DNA from: Diplonema japonicum
Lineage: Eukaryota > Euglenozoa > Diplonemea > Diplonemida > Diplonemidae
Assembly (NCBI GenBank): GCA_964019335.1
Contig: OZ025649.1
Coordinates: 248,001 to 312,000, forward strand
Direction: 5' to 3'
Length of the DNA: 64,000 bases
The notes under the pieces: model-generated
Told to the model about the DNA's origin: nothing
Database searches by the model: none
What the model saw: the letters and a program-made list of their open reading frames with translations, nothing else
Shown here: in pieces, positions 14,830 through 25,451 of the stretch
Numbering within the stretch: position 1 is the first letter of the stretch
How the letters are laid out: the number at the start of each line of letters is the position of its first letter
Position numbers and translations under genes: made by a program

Positions 14830-17800
14830 ATGGCAGATATTCGAAAGGTGAATTTAAAAGAGCTGCAGGCAGCACTTGTTGATCTATGGGACAGCATTCA
14901 TACGCATTGCACGAATGGGAACATCAGAATGGTTCCAGAGCTCGTGGCGAAGTTGAGGCAGTGCACGGCACTGACGGCTACTGGGACTGTGAGGATGGTG
15001 TGGGGGAAGGTGTGTTACAAGCGGCCGTTGCCGTTTATTTTAAGGGCTTTGATTGAGAATGCACATAAGGCACCGATTGGCGAGTTAGACCTTTCGGAAA
15101 ACCAGGTGGGCGATGAGCACGCAAAGCTCCTCATTACGTACATCAACAGCTCGACGCACCTGCGCCAGATTGACCTCTCTAAGAACTTATTCAGTCCCTC
15201 TGTGGCCGAGGCTTTGCGTTCTGCTGCACGGCGTGACGTGTACATTGTTGGCATCACTCAAGCGTCACCCAAGCTCCACCCGGAACGCTCCCCTCTCCCC
15301 CCCCGCCCTCTCCCTAGCCCCCGCACCCATACGCCGCCGCCCAACCATACTGCCGACACCTTTGCTGTCCTCCAACACGAGCTCGACACTAAAGTCAGGT
15401 CCCTCGGCCTGCAGCATGCCGGGCAGCTGGAGCCTGAGCGCGACCGGCTCCTCCGTGAAATGCATCTCTCCAAACCCGAAGAACCCACCGCGGTTCTGAA
15501 CACACTGCGCTCCAGCGTGCGGCGTGAAAGTAAAAGATCAGTCACTGCCGGAACGCAGTCTGAACCTAGCCTCCCATCGCCGTCCCCGTTGTCCATGTCT
15601 CAGGTGCCTTCTAATCCGAGCACACCGCGTAGCCAACCACAGCACCAGCTTCCACAAGAACAGCAAGAGCAACAACAAATACAATCCCAGCCACAGCGAC
15701 AAGTCCATCCACAGCAACAGCCACCGGCAACACCGGTTTCGGCGTCGATACCTGTTCAACTGCAGTCGCAACAACAAACCCGGTTACAGCAACAGCCGCC
15801 AGCACCAACACCAGTATCGGTACCTGTAGCTGTGCAGCACTCGCCAATGCCTGTTCAGTACTCACAACCTCAACAGCAATACCAACCGCTCTCACAGCAG
15901 TATCAACAACCTCAATCTCAACCAGTGCAGCAACAAAGCCAAGCGCAACAGAACACTACCCCCGGAGGAACACCAAGGGGCACTCAGCAGCACTCATACA
16001 ACGTGGATCCACCATCATCTGGTTACCATGCACGCCCGTTGGACGTCAGGGGGTCGCCCCGCACTGTTATACAACCGCATCCTACGGTGCCTGCAACACC
16101 CGATATTGAAGGTGAGGTTAACTTCGATGATGACTCTCTTGTGCACCCGTCGCCGTTCAGGCAGTTCAACGCGCACAGCCTTGTGTCGAAAAGGACACCG
16201 ATGAGTGTACCTTCGAAACATCGAACACAAAGCGAGCCATCGCCTTTAGGGAAGAGCCTCATCAAGACGGAGGAAGTAATAATGGAAGGGGACAAAGAGG
16301 ACCTCTACGACATCGCTCAGGACAATACTGCAGAGGCAGTCATACGTGACTTCAGCAAGATGAAAATATCTTCTGTCGAACACAAAGACCTATCACGCAT
16401 CACAGTACTTGTCCTGCGGAACAACATGTTGAGAGAGCTGACCAATATGCCATCGTGCCTTGTGAAGCTGGATGTGAGCGGCAACCTGCTGCAGTCAATA
16501 CAAGGGCTAGAGAATTGTGTGCAGCTCGAGGTATTCAATGCCCGACGGAATAGGATAACACGGATAGGCAACGGACTGACTTTCAATCGGTTGGTGCACA
16601 CGCTGCTGTTGGGCAGGAATCAGATACGCAGAGTGGAGGGACTTGAACACTTGACAGACTTGTCATACCTTGACCTAAGTCATAACGAGCTGTCCACCCC
16701 CGTATCGGTAAGGACATTATCTATAAATGCTGGTTTGAAAACACTGGTGCTCAGGGGCAATCCTTTGTCTCATCCTAGTGGGAGGCGAAGGGTGTGCTTG
16801 TCAAATTTGCCGCAGACATGCAATGAAGCAGGTGTCCAGGCTCTTCTGAGACCCTACGGGTCCGTGGAAGGAGTGACTGTGATTCACAACAGGACCACGA
16901 AAGAAGGGAGATTGGCAGCCTTTGCCAGCTTTGCTGATGCCGACGACGTTGCGAAAGCGTGTGCTACAGCACTGAATGCACAAGGGGTAGCAGGGATGCC
17001 GCCGTTCACAGTTGAGGTGAAAGGCAAGAAGGGCAGGATTGTAGTGTCTCGGTTGTTCAGTTCGATGGATAAGAGCAGCATGATGCAGCTGTTGTCGATG
17101 CATGGGATGGTCGAGAGCCTCGAGATGACCCAACCAAAATGGGAACATAAGTCCGCAACTACTTGGATACCATTCGACTCGGAGTACACTGCCAGACTGG
17201 ACGCAGCCCACCACAGACAAGGGACATGCAAGATACGCAACTTTACGGTGCGGATGACCAACATGACTGCTGAGAGGGACGATGGCACAGTCTGCAACAT
17301 ACGACTCCACAGAGAGGCAATGGCCGTCTTTGCTCCTGGCACGATGTGTGCTGAGAAAGCTAAGGCCGCACTTTCTAGAGTAAAATGGCAGGGCGACACT
17401 GTGCCTCTGGTCGTGCGTCATATGCCCGACTACCAACTGCTACTTCAGAACCTCATTCCCGGATTGCACAACCTTGATGGGAAGTACCTCAATGTCGCCC
17501 ACAAGGAAAGCCTCAACACCACCAACAACACTACCCAGTCCCAATCTATGATATCGGAAACATCGGCCATTGACATGTCAACATCAGCAGCGCAAAGGGT
17601 ACTGAAGGGGGAGAGTTTTGAGCAGGTTAAGATTGTACCGGTGGCTGGCTACGCTAAGCCTGGCAAGGCGAAGCAGATGGTCAAGAGAATTGGGCGCGCA
17701 CAGGAGAGACAACAAAAAGAAGATCAGAAGCTGAGGAAATACGGCCTGCAGCCAAGCCAACAAGGGAGCATCGTGAAGGAGCACACGAAACGGAGCAAAA

Positions 17801-19431
17801 GTGTGCCTTCCAAAAAGTCGATTGTGCCGCCGCTTCCGGATCTGAGTGACATTGAGGCAACTGATGTCAAGTCCAGTAGGTCGAGGTCTGTGGAAGTGAA
17901 ACCAACAAGGAATATAGTGCCAGCTGCGTTCCGCAGGAAAGCGCCTCCTACTCAAGAAACAACCCCGAAGGCTGCAAGGCGACGGGCCAACAGCACACCG
18001 TCTCGGTACCTGGCCACATCGCGGAATTCTTCGAGATCGAACACACCCATGTCTCGTGCCTCCGTCAACAACACCAGCATGGACTCAAACGGCGAACTGC
18101 GCAGTGCACTCCGCAGGCTGTCCACCGCCGTGAGCGAAACCTCAAAACCGGGGAAACGTGGAGTCAGCTTCGGCGACAGAGAGTATGCCCGCGACACCAC
18201 ACACCTCTACAGTTATAGCGATGCTGATACAATTGAAACAACCGACATGGAGTACTCCCGTTCAGAGACTCTCGGTCAAAATGTCTCAATACTTACCCAA
18301 GATGAGCAGATGGGCCAGGAAGCTTATGCTGCCTTACAAACTCACGGTCAGAACGCTGATTTAGGTGTGTTATATATTGACAGGGTTTTTACAAATTACT
18401 ATTCGACAGAACTGAGCTACTCGAAGGTGTCCGCCCCAACGCCGCCACCCGTGCCAGTATCGGTGCCGGGTTCAATACCCATCACTCCGGGGCGTAAACC
18501 GCCGCCTCACCCTGCACGAGCGTCTCCGAAATTACAGGAAGCGCTTCTTGGTGTCGAGCAGACTGTGGAAGGTATGGCGTGTGGACTCGACTTAATACCG
18601 AACTAACAGCTGCCCAGCAGTCTCCTAAGATCACCACACCTAGAAAGCAGCAACCTTCTCCGAAACCTTTGCGGCAAGAGCCTCCTGCGTCTCCCCAGGT
18701 GTCTGACGCCTTGCAGAGTTTGTATGCACAGCTTCAAGCGTTGCATGAGGAGTTGTCCACTGGAGGGAAAGATATGTCGCCTCAGGTATAACGCTGGTGA
18801 TCAGCAATAACAACAACAACAGGCGTTCCTGAGATTGATGACACCAGTCAAGGACCAAGCCGAGCAAGCAAAAAGGCTTTTATCGCCGAGGAAGGAAGTT
18901 GAGAATTTACCGACACCCTCACTCCCAACTCCGATTCACGAGAAGTCTGTGCCAGAAAAGGAACCGGAGAAGCCTGTAACTCTGCCGACCGAGCCGGAGA
19001 GGGAACCCGAGCCTGCAGAGGTGACCGAATGGATGAAAAAGGTCGTTGAAGATTTCCTGAGAGCACACCTCGCATTGAAGGCACTGGTGGTTCTGAGCAT
19101 GGAGGCGAAGAAAGAAGAACAAGATAGATACAAAGGGATCATAGAAGGGAGCGGCATGCTCAGTGATACTGAGGTTCCGTCTTGTGTGGTGCGGCATTTC
19201 AAACTAACGGAAGCGAACCTCAATGCACCCATCGAGGTACACCCGAAGACAAAACTCGAAGGGCTACTCGCTATCCTGCGGCAGTTGAGTGATACCAAGA
19301 CAAGCCTTAAGTACATTTTTGCCCTCATTGCGCAAAGCAACCCCGAAGCGCTGTGCGAATACGTGGAGCGCGTAAAGACCTCTTCGTTGGTAACACGCGA
19401 ACCTTCCACCTTCGTGCTTCCTGTGAGATAG
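14830..19431 (+). CDS. Leucine-rich-repeat protein with two RRM-like domains and a Gln/Pro-rich linker
   Basis: Exons are 14830-18571, 18610-18785 and 18823-19431, giving 1,508 residues. The ATG at 14830 follows a probable acceptor AG at 14813; in-frame codons upstream of it have no ATG. The N-terminal ~130 residues contain ribonuclease-inhibitor-like LRRs (LDLSENQVGD, IDLSKNLF). A Gln/Pro-rich low-complexity linker covers roughly residues 210-410. An SDS22-like LRR block (LDVSGNLLQSIQGLENC, LDLSHNELS) lies at about 520-650. Two RRM-like folds follow: VCLSNLP with GRLAAFASF for the first, and IVVSRLF opening the second (about 655-815). The tail is basic and Ser/Pro-rich. LRR next to RRM recalls mRNA-export factors of the NXF type, but the order and tail differ, so RNA binding is an inference only. 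A 45-nt stretch at 18365-18409 may be a further in-frame intron. Confidence 0.88.
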
Positions 19432-19536
19432 AATATTTCTGTTGTACATTAAAAGTACTTTGAATAGATAGACTGTATTTTTTTATTCTCGATTTTCTTC
19501 ACGAACATGTACACTGGACCACACAGGGCTGCTGAA

Positions 19537-20112
19537 ATGCATTCGTTGCGTTGTTTGAGCCGACAGGCGAGGAGGGCATCAGGGCTGCAGCTTGTCGAGT
19601 GCCCGCGTGATGCAATGCAAGGACTTCCTAACTTTGTTCCAACAGAGGACAAGATTAGATATATTAACAAGTTGTTGGAAGTAGGATATCACACCATTGA
19701 CTTTGGGAGTTTTGTCTCGGCGCCGGCAGTACCGCAAATGAGGGACACCGTGGATGTTTTGAAGGGGTTGAACCTTAAGGAGAGCAAGTCGGAGCTGCTT
19801 GCTGTTGTGTGCAACGTGCGAGGGGCGTTGGACGCTGCACAGCACCCTGAAATTAAATATCTCGGGTTCCCACTCAGCATCAGCGAAGAGTTCCAACAGC
19901 GCAACACACGGAAGGACATCATGTCAGCTCTTGAAACGCTCGAGAAGATCAGCGACATCTGCAAAAACTCAGACAAGGAACTTGTCACGTACATCTCAAT
20001 GGCATTCGGAAACCCATACGAGGAGAAGTACAGCCCGGAACTCGTGTCAGAGTTTGTTGGAAAGGTGGTGGACCTCGGAGGAAAGACCATCTCATTGGCC
20101 GACACGGTATTT

Positions 20113-20174
<62 letters not shown>

Positions 20175-20908
20175 ATCACATCACAGGTTGGATCCGGCAC
20201 ATCGACACTTATCAGAGAAGTGTTCTCGATCGTGATCCCAGCATACCCAGAAGTCGTGATCGGTGCTCATCTTCACAGCAGCAGTGCAACCGCTACTGAA
20301 AAAATAGCAGCTGTGCTTGACACAGGGTGCACAAGGATTGACAGTGCGATAGGCGGGATGGGTGGGTGCCCTTTTGCAAAGTCTGCGCTCATTGGAAACG
20401 TTCCTACAGAGAGCGTCATTGCGCAGTGCCAGTTGTCTGACTTTGAACACGGTTTGAACATGAACAAGTTTGTTGAAGCACAAGCTATTAAACATGAACT
20501 GTTTGGTGTGGCTGTCAGTGAAATCATCCTACAGTGCTACCTTGGTGTGTATTTTAAGAGGGGAGAAAAAAGATGTCAATATTAACACGCAGGTGACACC
20601 GTTGCCTTCACCGAGCTGTGCAGGACGCAGTTCAACGAGGCGGATGTCAACAAGAACACAATCCTCTCAAAGGAAGAGTTCAACTATTCCGTTAAAAAGG
20701 TCATCGAAGAGCTGGGCGAACCGGAGCCCTCCGAAAACAAACTGGACAGAATTTGGAAGTCCGCCCCCAAGGTAGCAGGAAGATTTAAAAAAAAAATGTA
20801 AAAAAAAAAAAACAGGCCAGCCCCGATGGGATGAATTTTGACGAGTACTGCAGCATCGCTAGGGATAAACTCCTTAAGAGGATGGCACACGACGAAGCTC
20901 AGCAGTAG
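19537..20908 (+). CDS. Hydroxymethylglutaryl-CoA lyase with C-terminal EF-hand pair
   Basis: Exons are 19537-20106, 20187-20544, 20593-20771 and 20816-20908, giving 399 residues. The ATG at 19537 is preferred over 19507 because a pyrimidine tract and CACAG end at 19526, and the new N terminus (MHSLRCLSRQARRAS) looks like a mitochondrial presequence. The enzyme splits HMG-CoA into acetoacetate and acetyl-CoA, the last step of leucine breakdown. Family marks are VECPRDAMQG at the start of the barrel, SLADTVGSGT, the metal-binding HLH in GAHLHSS, and GGMGGCPFA, the catalytic-cysteine loop. After the lyase the chain continues into an EF-hand loop at residues 327-338 (DVNKNTILSKEE) and a weaker second one (SPDGMNFDEY). 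Intron 1 is 80 nt, nearly all A. The lyase assignment is strong; the EF-hand extension is unusual. Confidence 0.93.
20114..20172 (+). repeat. 59-nt poly(A) run forming most of an intron
   Basis: The run fills the 80-nt intron 20107-20186 of the HMG-CoA lyase gene, between GTATTTC and CCATCACATCACAG. Removing it joins SLADT to VGSGT, a conserved HMG-CoA lyase segment, which confirms the boundaries. Confidence 0.93.
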
Positions 20909-21247
20909 AAAACGAAAAAATAAGCAGAAACAAAAAGTGTTAAAAAAAAAAAAAAAAAAAAAAAACGAGAGCAGAGAAAAAAAAGGGGGGAGGAGGGAAA
21001 GTCTGGCTGTGTTCCACATACTGGCGTTGTGATGTCTTGTAAAGGAGGTGCGGCCTTCAGAAGTCCTTTCACCCTCCCCCTCCCTTTCTTTTTTTTTTGT
21101 GACAGACATAAACTAAAAACGAAATAAAGAAGACAAAGAAAAGCAAAACGTTTGAAGAAAGAAAAGGCTCCCCCCCTGCCTCCTTATTTGTATTATTACC
21201 TTTCCCCCCTCAGTCTTTCGATGCAAACCACCGTTTAACAGGGTATC
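20909..21247 (+). other. A-rich intergenic spacer
   Basis: No gene is seen. It contains a 24-nt A-run near 20942-20965, purine-rich stretches, a T-run near 21089, and a pyrimidine-rich tract ending in TTTAACAG at about 21241, which places an acceptor AG just before the next ATG. Confidence 0.5.
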
Positions 21248-22675
21248 ATGGGACAATGCTGTATGCAAGGGAAAGGAGAGAAACACGATGACGAAGAGTT
21301 TGCTGACATACGAGATGAACCGGATGTGAAACCCAAGGTGGAGGGAAGGGGCAGGGGCGGGGACAATGGGAAAAACGTCGTGACGATGGAAGAAAAACTG
21401 GCAAAATACGCAGCGGTTGACGAGGCGCCCTCTAGAGAAGAGACCGGGGAGAAGAAAGATGAGCAGGAGGTGCAAAAAGACTCGCCAGCTGCTAAAAAAG
21501 ATGAGAGCGAAGCACCACCAGACCCGCCAGAAAACGAACGGGAAAAGACACCCGAACCTGCGAAGGAAGAACCACCAATTGATAAAACAGAAGCGCTCAA
21601 GAAAAAATTGCAAGAGATGGATGAGAAGAAGGAAAAGGGAATTCCGGTGCAGACAAACGTCACCGAGACGAAGATGACAGCGAAGCAAAGAGAAGCCGCT
21701 GAAGAGGAGGAGAGAAGGGAAACCGACAGAAAACGCAAAGAGGCGATCCTAGCGGAAGGCGGAGTTAAACAAGTGAAAACCTTCACGTGGAAGGACGAGG
21801 ACCTGGAGGTTGCTGACGAAGAGGTGGAGATCACAATGGACGGCGAAGATGTCATTATCGCGATGGATGACGAGGCCGAACCCACACCCGAGAAGGAGAA
21901 GGAAGCCCCCAAGACACCCCTTAAGAAGGCCCCTTACCCCAACGATGAGTGGTACGCCACACAAGGCGTTAAGCCTCCGGCGGGCCTCTCTTACTACCAC
22001 GTCAGGGACACTCTTACCTTGACATTCAGACCAGCACCCCCCGCGACAACCCGGCTCGAATTCACTCCCCCAAGTGTCATCCACTACAAGACCCCCGAGA
22101 ATGAGGCGTACCTCGACCTCCTCCACGACTGCACCAACTCCAGGGTATGCAAATTTCATTTAAAAAAGAGAGAGAAAAAAACTAGTTGTTATCGCCATCG
22201 ATCCCATGCTTGGTATCCACCGATGAAGATGCCCTAAGAGCTGCTATCTCACAGGTCACGCAGGACATGACCAAAACCGCCGATCTCACAGAAGGGTACC
22301 AAATAGAGTTGAAGCAAATTGCTGAGCTGACGCTGCAGAGCTGCAGCTGCATGGTGAGGATTGTGGGTCCTGAAGGTCTCGAAGGGATCGAAGCACTTGC
22401 GAAGATGGCAGGCGGCCTTAAGAAGAGCTTCAGCGATGGTGCAGAGCACTGCGGCATTAAGTTTAAGCTCATGGAAGAGACTTGCTGTGAGTCAATCACC
22501 CTAAGGTTAACTAAGCCAAGCACTGCAAGGTGGTCTACACTCATCAAGGTAGGGGGGGGAAAACGCAAATAAAAATAAACAGCCCCCAACGGGTGAGACC
22601 CTGCAACCGCCCCCGTCATGGATCACCCCTGATGACATTGACAGCGATGATGAGGATGATGACGACTTCACGTGA
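21248..22675 (+). CDS. Unknown acidic protein with predicted N-terminal dual acylation
   Basis: Exons are 21248-22144, 22186-22548 and 22583-22675, giving 450 residues. I do not recognise a family. The protein begins MGQCC: Gly2 fits N-myristoylation and Cys4/Cys5 fit palmitoylation, a common way to fix proteins to plasma or flagellar membranes in protists (inference). Residues ~10-250 are Glu/Lys/Pro-rich and probably disordered, with charged helix near 110-180. The C-terminal ~170 residues are more ordered and end in a run of Asp. Introns are 41 and 34 nt, phase 0; joining them keeps frame and reaches the acidic C terminus DDIDSDDEDDDDFT. The start lies a few bases after an AG acceptor. Confidence 0.85.
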
Positions 22676-23073
22676 CAAAATAAATTGAAGAACGAGAAAG
22701 AATAGAAACAAAAAATTTGCCTCACCCAATCCAACTTAAAATATAAAGGAAACCAAAATAGTTAAGAGTTCAATAGATGTTAATAACCTAATACCATAAC
22801 CCCTTTTTTTGCCTCTTATTGAGGGCCTTTTGTGTCAAATGAGTCAAAGAAACAGGCTGGAGAAGACTTGCCTTCCCTTGAGAGAACCCGCTGACTGCAC
22901 TCTTTTCATTCCCTCTCCCTCTTCATTTTAGCAGCTGTTGGTGCTCATCCCCTTTGCCATTGACATCATTAAATTGGTCTTCACGTTCTTTACTGCTAGT
23001 GCAGTCACCATTCGAATTGTTAAACCACTTCGTTTCGTATCACATTGAATTAACTCCGGAAATAATTTCCGAA
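22676..23073 (+). other. Intergenic spacer before tRNA-His
   Basis: No gene is called. A pyrimidine tract ends in TTCATTTTAG near 22931 and is followed by an open stretch in one frame to a stop near 23048 that would be hydrophobic, but it has no ATG; see the rejected list. Confidence 0.4.
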
Positions 23074-23145
23074 GCGGTTTTCGTATAGTGGTTAGTACAC
23101 TTCGTTGTGGCCGAAGAAACCCGAGTTCGATTCTCGGAAGCCGCT
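23074..23145 (+). tRNA. tRNA-His (anticodon GTG)
   Basis: A full cloverleaf can be drawn. The acceptor stem GCGGTTT pairs with AAGCCGC, with one G-T pair. The D arm is GTATAGTGGTTAGTAC and contains the A box. The anticodon stem CTTCG/CGAAG encloses the loop TTGTGGC with anticodon GTG. The variable loop is AAAC, and the T arm is CCGAG-TTCGATT-CTCGG with the B box. No intron is present and CCA is not encoded. The base in the discriminator position (23145) is T, and the base before the stem (23073) is A. It lies between protein genes on the same strand. Confidence 0.96.
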
Positions 23146-23146
23146 A

Positions 23147-23152
23147 TTTTTT
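23147..23152 (+). terminator. RNA polymerase III T-run terminator of tRNA-His
   Basis: Six consecutive T residues begin two bases after the tRNA 3' end, the usual Pol III stop signal. Confidence 0.75.
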
Positions 23153-23186
23153 AACCTGTCATACAGCTCTGGTGAATTAATACACT

Positions 23187-25326
23187 ATGGATGTCTTTAA
23201 GCGATTGATAGACATCGAAGATGACGGCTCCAATGTGGATGCTTCGCAGTTGTCGGGGTTAGGGCAGCAGGAGTTGGTAAAGAAATGTAAACAGCTGATT
23301 AAAGAGAACGAGGATTCAAAGAAGGGATATGTTGATATTTTAGAGGAAACACAGTTGCTCAGGAAAGAATACGACAGCTATAAACTGAAGGCGCGAGCAA
23401 AAGAGACAGAGATGGAAGCGGCATTGCAGGAGGAACAACGCAAGACCCAGGAAGGGGCGCAGGTCAGTGCGAGCGAGCGAGCTGAGGAGCTGGAAACACA
23501 ACTTACAACACTCAATGGAGCGCACAAAGTATCTTTACAAACTATCTCTGCATTGGAAGAAAGAGTAGCACAAGCTGACACAGCACGTCTGCGGACAGAA
23601 GATGAAAAAACAAAAGAGCTCAGCACTTGTGCCAAAACGATGGAAGCGTGGAAGCAGCGTATGACGGAAGAAAGAGACTCCTTAAAGTCTGAGATCGGAG
23701 CCTTGCGAGGCCAAATTGTGAATATGCAAAGTGCGTCGGAACGAGCGACTGTGGCCGCCAATAAAGCAGACGGCGAGAGCACCGGAGAGAGTGGAGAAGT
23801 TCTGGAAAGAGAAACACGAGAGATGCGAGAAAATTTAAAAGCACAAACCGAGACGAATAATTCACTTCTTGACCAGTTGCAGAGTTCAAAGAACAAAGCT
23901 TCTAAAGATCTAGAAGACGCCAATTGGGAAGTGATGCAAGCCATGAGCAAGCTGAACGAGGCGAAGATCAACTCTGAGCAGCTCCAAACGCAGCTGGCAA
24001 CGAGCGAAACAAGAGGCAAACGGCTCGAAGCCGAGCTCGAGGAGAAGGAAAGAGAGATGCGAGAACTATTACGAAAACAAGAGGCGAATTTCAAAACAGC
24101 GCGCGGGACACTTGAGGCCACTATAGCAAAGCTAAAGGAAGACATCGACAACACGCATAAGAAGATGACTGATATGGGGAACCACGCAGCCATGAGCACT
24201 GAAATAATAGGAAGCAAGCAAATGCATTTACAAGACCAATTGGACAGCACACAGCAGAAGCTCAAGGAAACCTTGGACAAATATGATGAAGTGAGCATGG
24301 GGGCAAAGGTGCAAGCGGATCGATTGGCACAGGTCGAGGCCGACCTAGCAGAAACGAAAACAGAGTTACACCATAGAGACAGGGCTTTGCAATCTATCAC
24401 AAGGGAATACGAAGAGGCGCAGCAAAGGCTGATTTCTTTGGAAGAACAAACTATAGATGCACAGCACGTATTGCAGCAGCGTGAAGATGAGATCGAAGGC
24501 AATGTCAGGGAGCGCTTACTGTTGCTCGAGAAGGTCACAGAAGGAACGGCGGCACTGCGGGTTATCGAGAATGATAAACAGACGTTGAAAGCTTCGTTGT
24601 CCGAACTGCAGGCCGAGTTGCGAGAAAAGGACACAGTCGAAGCTGGTTTGAAGAAAGACGTGCTGGACCTGCAGAGCCAGGTACGGGAAGAACGGAAAAT
24701 ATACAAGAAAACACCCAAACAGATGCAGTCACAACTGGAAACATCTACAAATATCGAATCGCTGCAGACATTAAAAGTATGCTTGCAGAGCACCTGTCAC
24801 CATTCAACAGGAAGATGAAGTAGCTGGCCTCAGGCAAAGGCTGGAAGAGCGTGAAAACCGCATCGAAGATCTACAAAGGTTAAAGGATGAGTCGAGTGCG
24901 AGAGTAAGACAGCTCGAGAAGGTTGTACGAGAAGCAGAGGAGAAGAAGATGATGTCGGAATACTCGCCGAAAGCGAGTGTAAGGAGCAAGTCTGCCGTCG
25001 CCTCACATGTAGAAAGATCGAGGTCCCCTATGCCTTTTAGGGGAAGCATGGATGAAGGGTTTAGGTTTAAGTACAACTGGGACAGAAGCAAGGCAATAGT
25101 GCTGGTCATAATTGCGTTCATATGGATTGTCGGGATGTATCACAACTACGCCAGCAGTGCAACGACAGGTTTCGCACACAGTGAAGCCGACAGAGCTGCT
25201 ACTCACCTCACGGTATGCACAGGCAATCAATTATCATCACAACCACAGGCTGTGGTCGAATCTCAGGAACGTGCCCTTGCCACATGTAGGCTGAAGCTCG
25301 CAACTGCTACATCTGGTGTCGTGTAG
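23187..25326 (+). CDS. Coiled-coil protein with C-terminal membrane anchor (golgin-like)
   Basis: Exons are 23187-24776, 24811-25212 and 25249-25326, giving 689 residues. From about residue 25 to 580 the sequence is continuous heptad-type coiled coil (LEERVAQADTARLRTEDEKT and similar). Near the C terminus a basic Ser-rich stretch precedes one hydrophobic segment, AIVLVIIAFIWIVGMYHNYA, then a short tail. This architecture is like tail-anchored golgins or giantin-type tethers, so a Golgi or vesicle-tether role is plausible but not shown by a diagnostic motif. Intron 1 (34 nt) forces a frame change. Intron 2 (36 nt, GTATGC to CCACAG) is a multiple of three without stops; it matches the other introns and would otherwise add 12 residues. 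Confidence 0.87.
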
Positions 25327-25451
25327 CATGAAGATTAAGTCATCTCGTTAGCTACCACGACTCCTTAATGTGTCTTTTGAGATTCTGTAAGACCGTTCTG
25401 TTCTTTTTTCTTTCGCAACTCATTCACCTCCTTAACCAGGAAGTCGGAACA

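Noticed and set aside
19799-20299. Open frames rich in Lys across the poly(A) run
   Set aside because: They read intron poly(A) as Lys codons; the spliced HMG-CoA lyase explains the region.
22932-23048. Short hydrophobic open stretch after TTCATTTTAG
   Set aside because: No ATG in frame and no upstream exon that joins convincingly; left as spacer.
23378-24793. Minus-strand open frame of ~470 codons opposite the coiled-coil gene
   Set aside because: Low-complexity Ser/Cys-rich product mirroring Glu/Lys/Gln codons on the + strand; no upstream acceptor signal.
25368-25451. N-terminal extension of AP-3 delta with a hydrophobic stretch resembling a signal peptide
   Set aside because: It reads the polypyrimidine tract as Phe/Leu codons; the adaptin start at 25452 lies just after the acceptor AG and matches family N termini.
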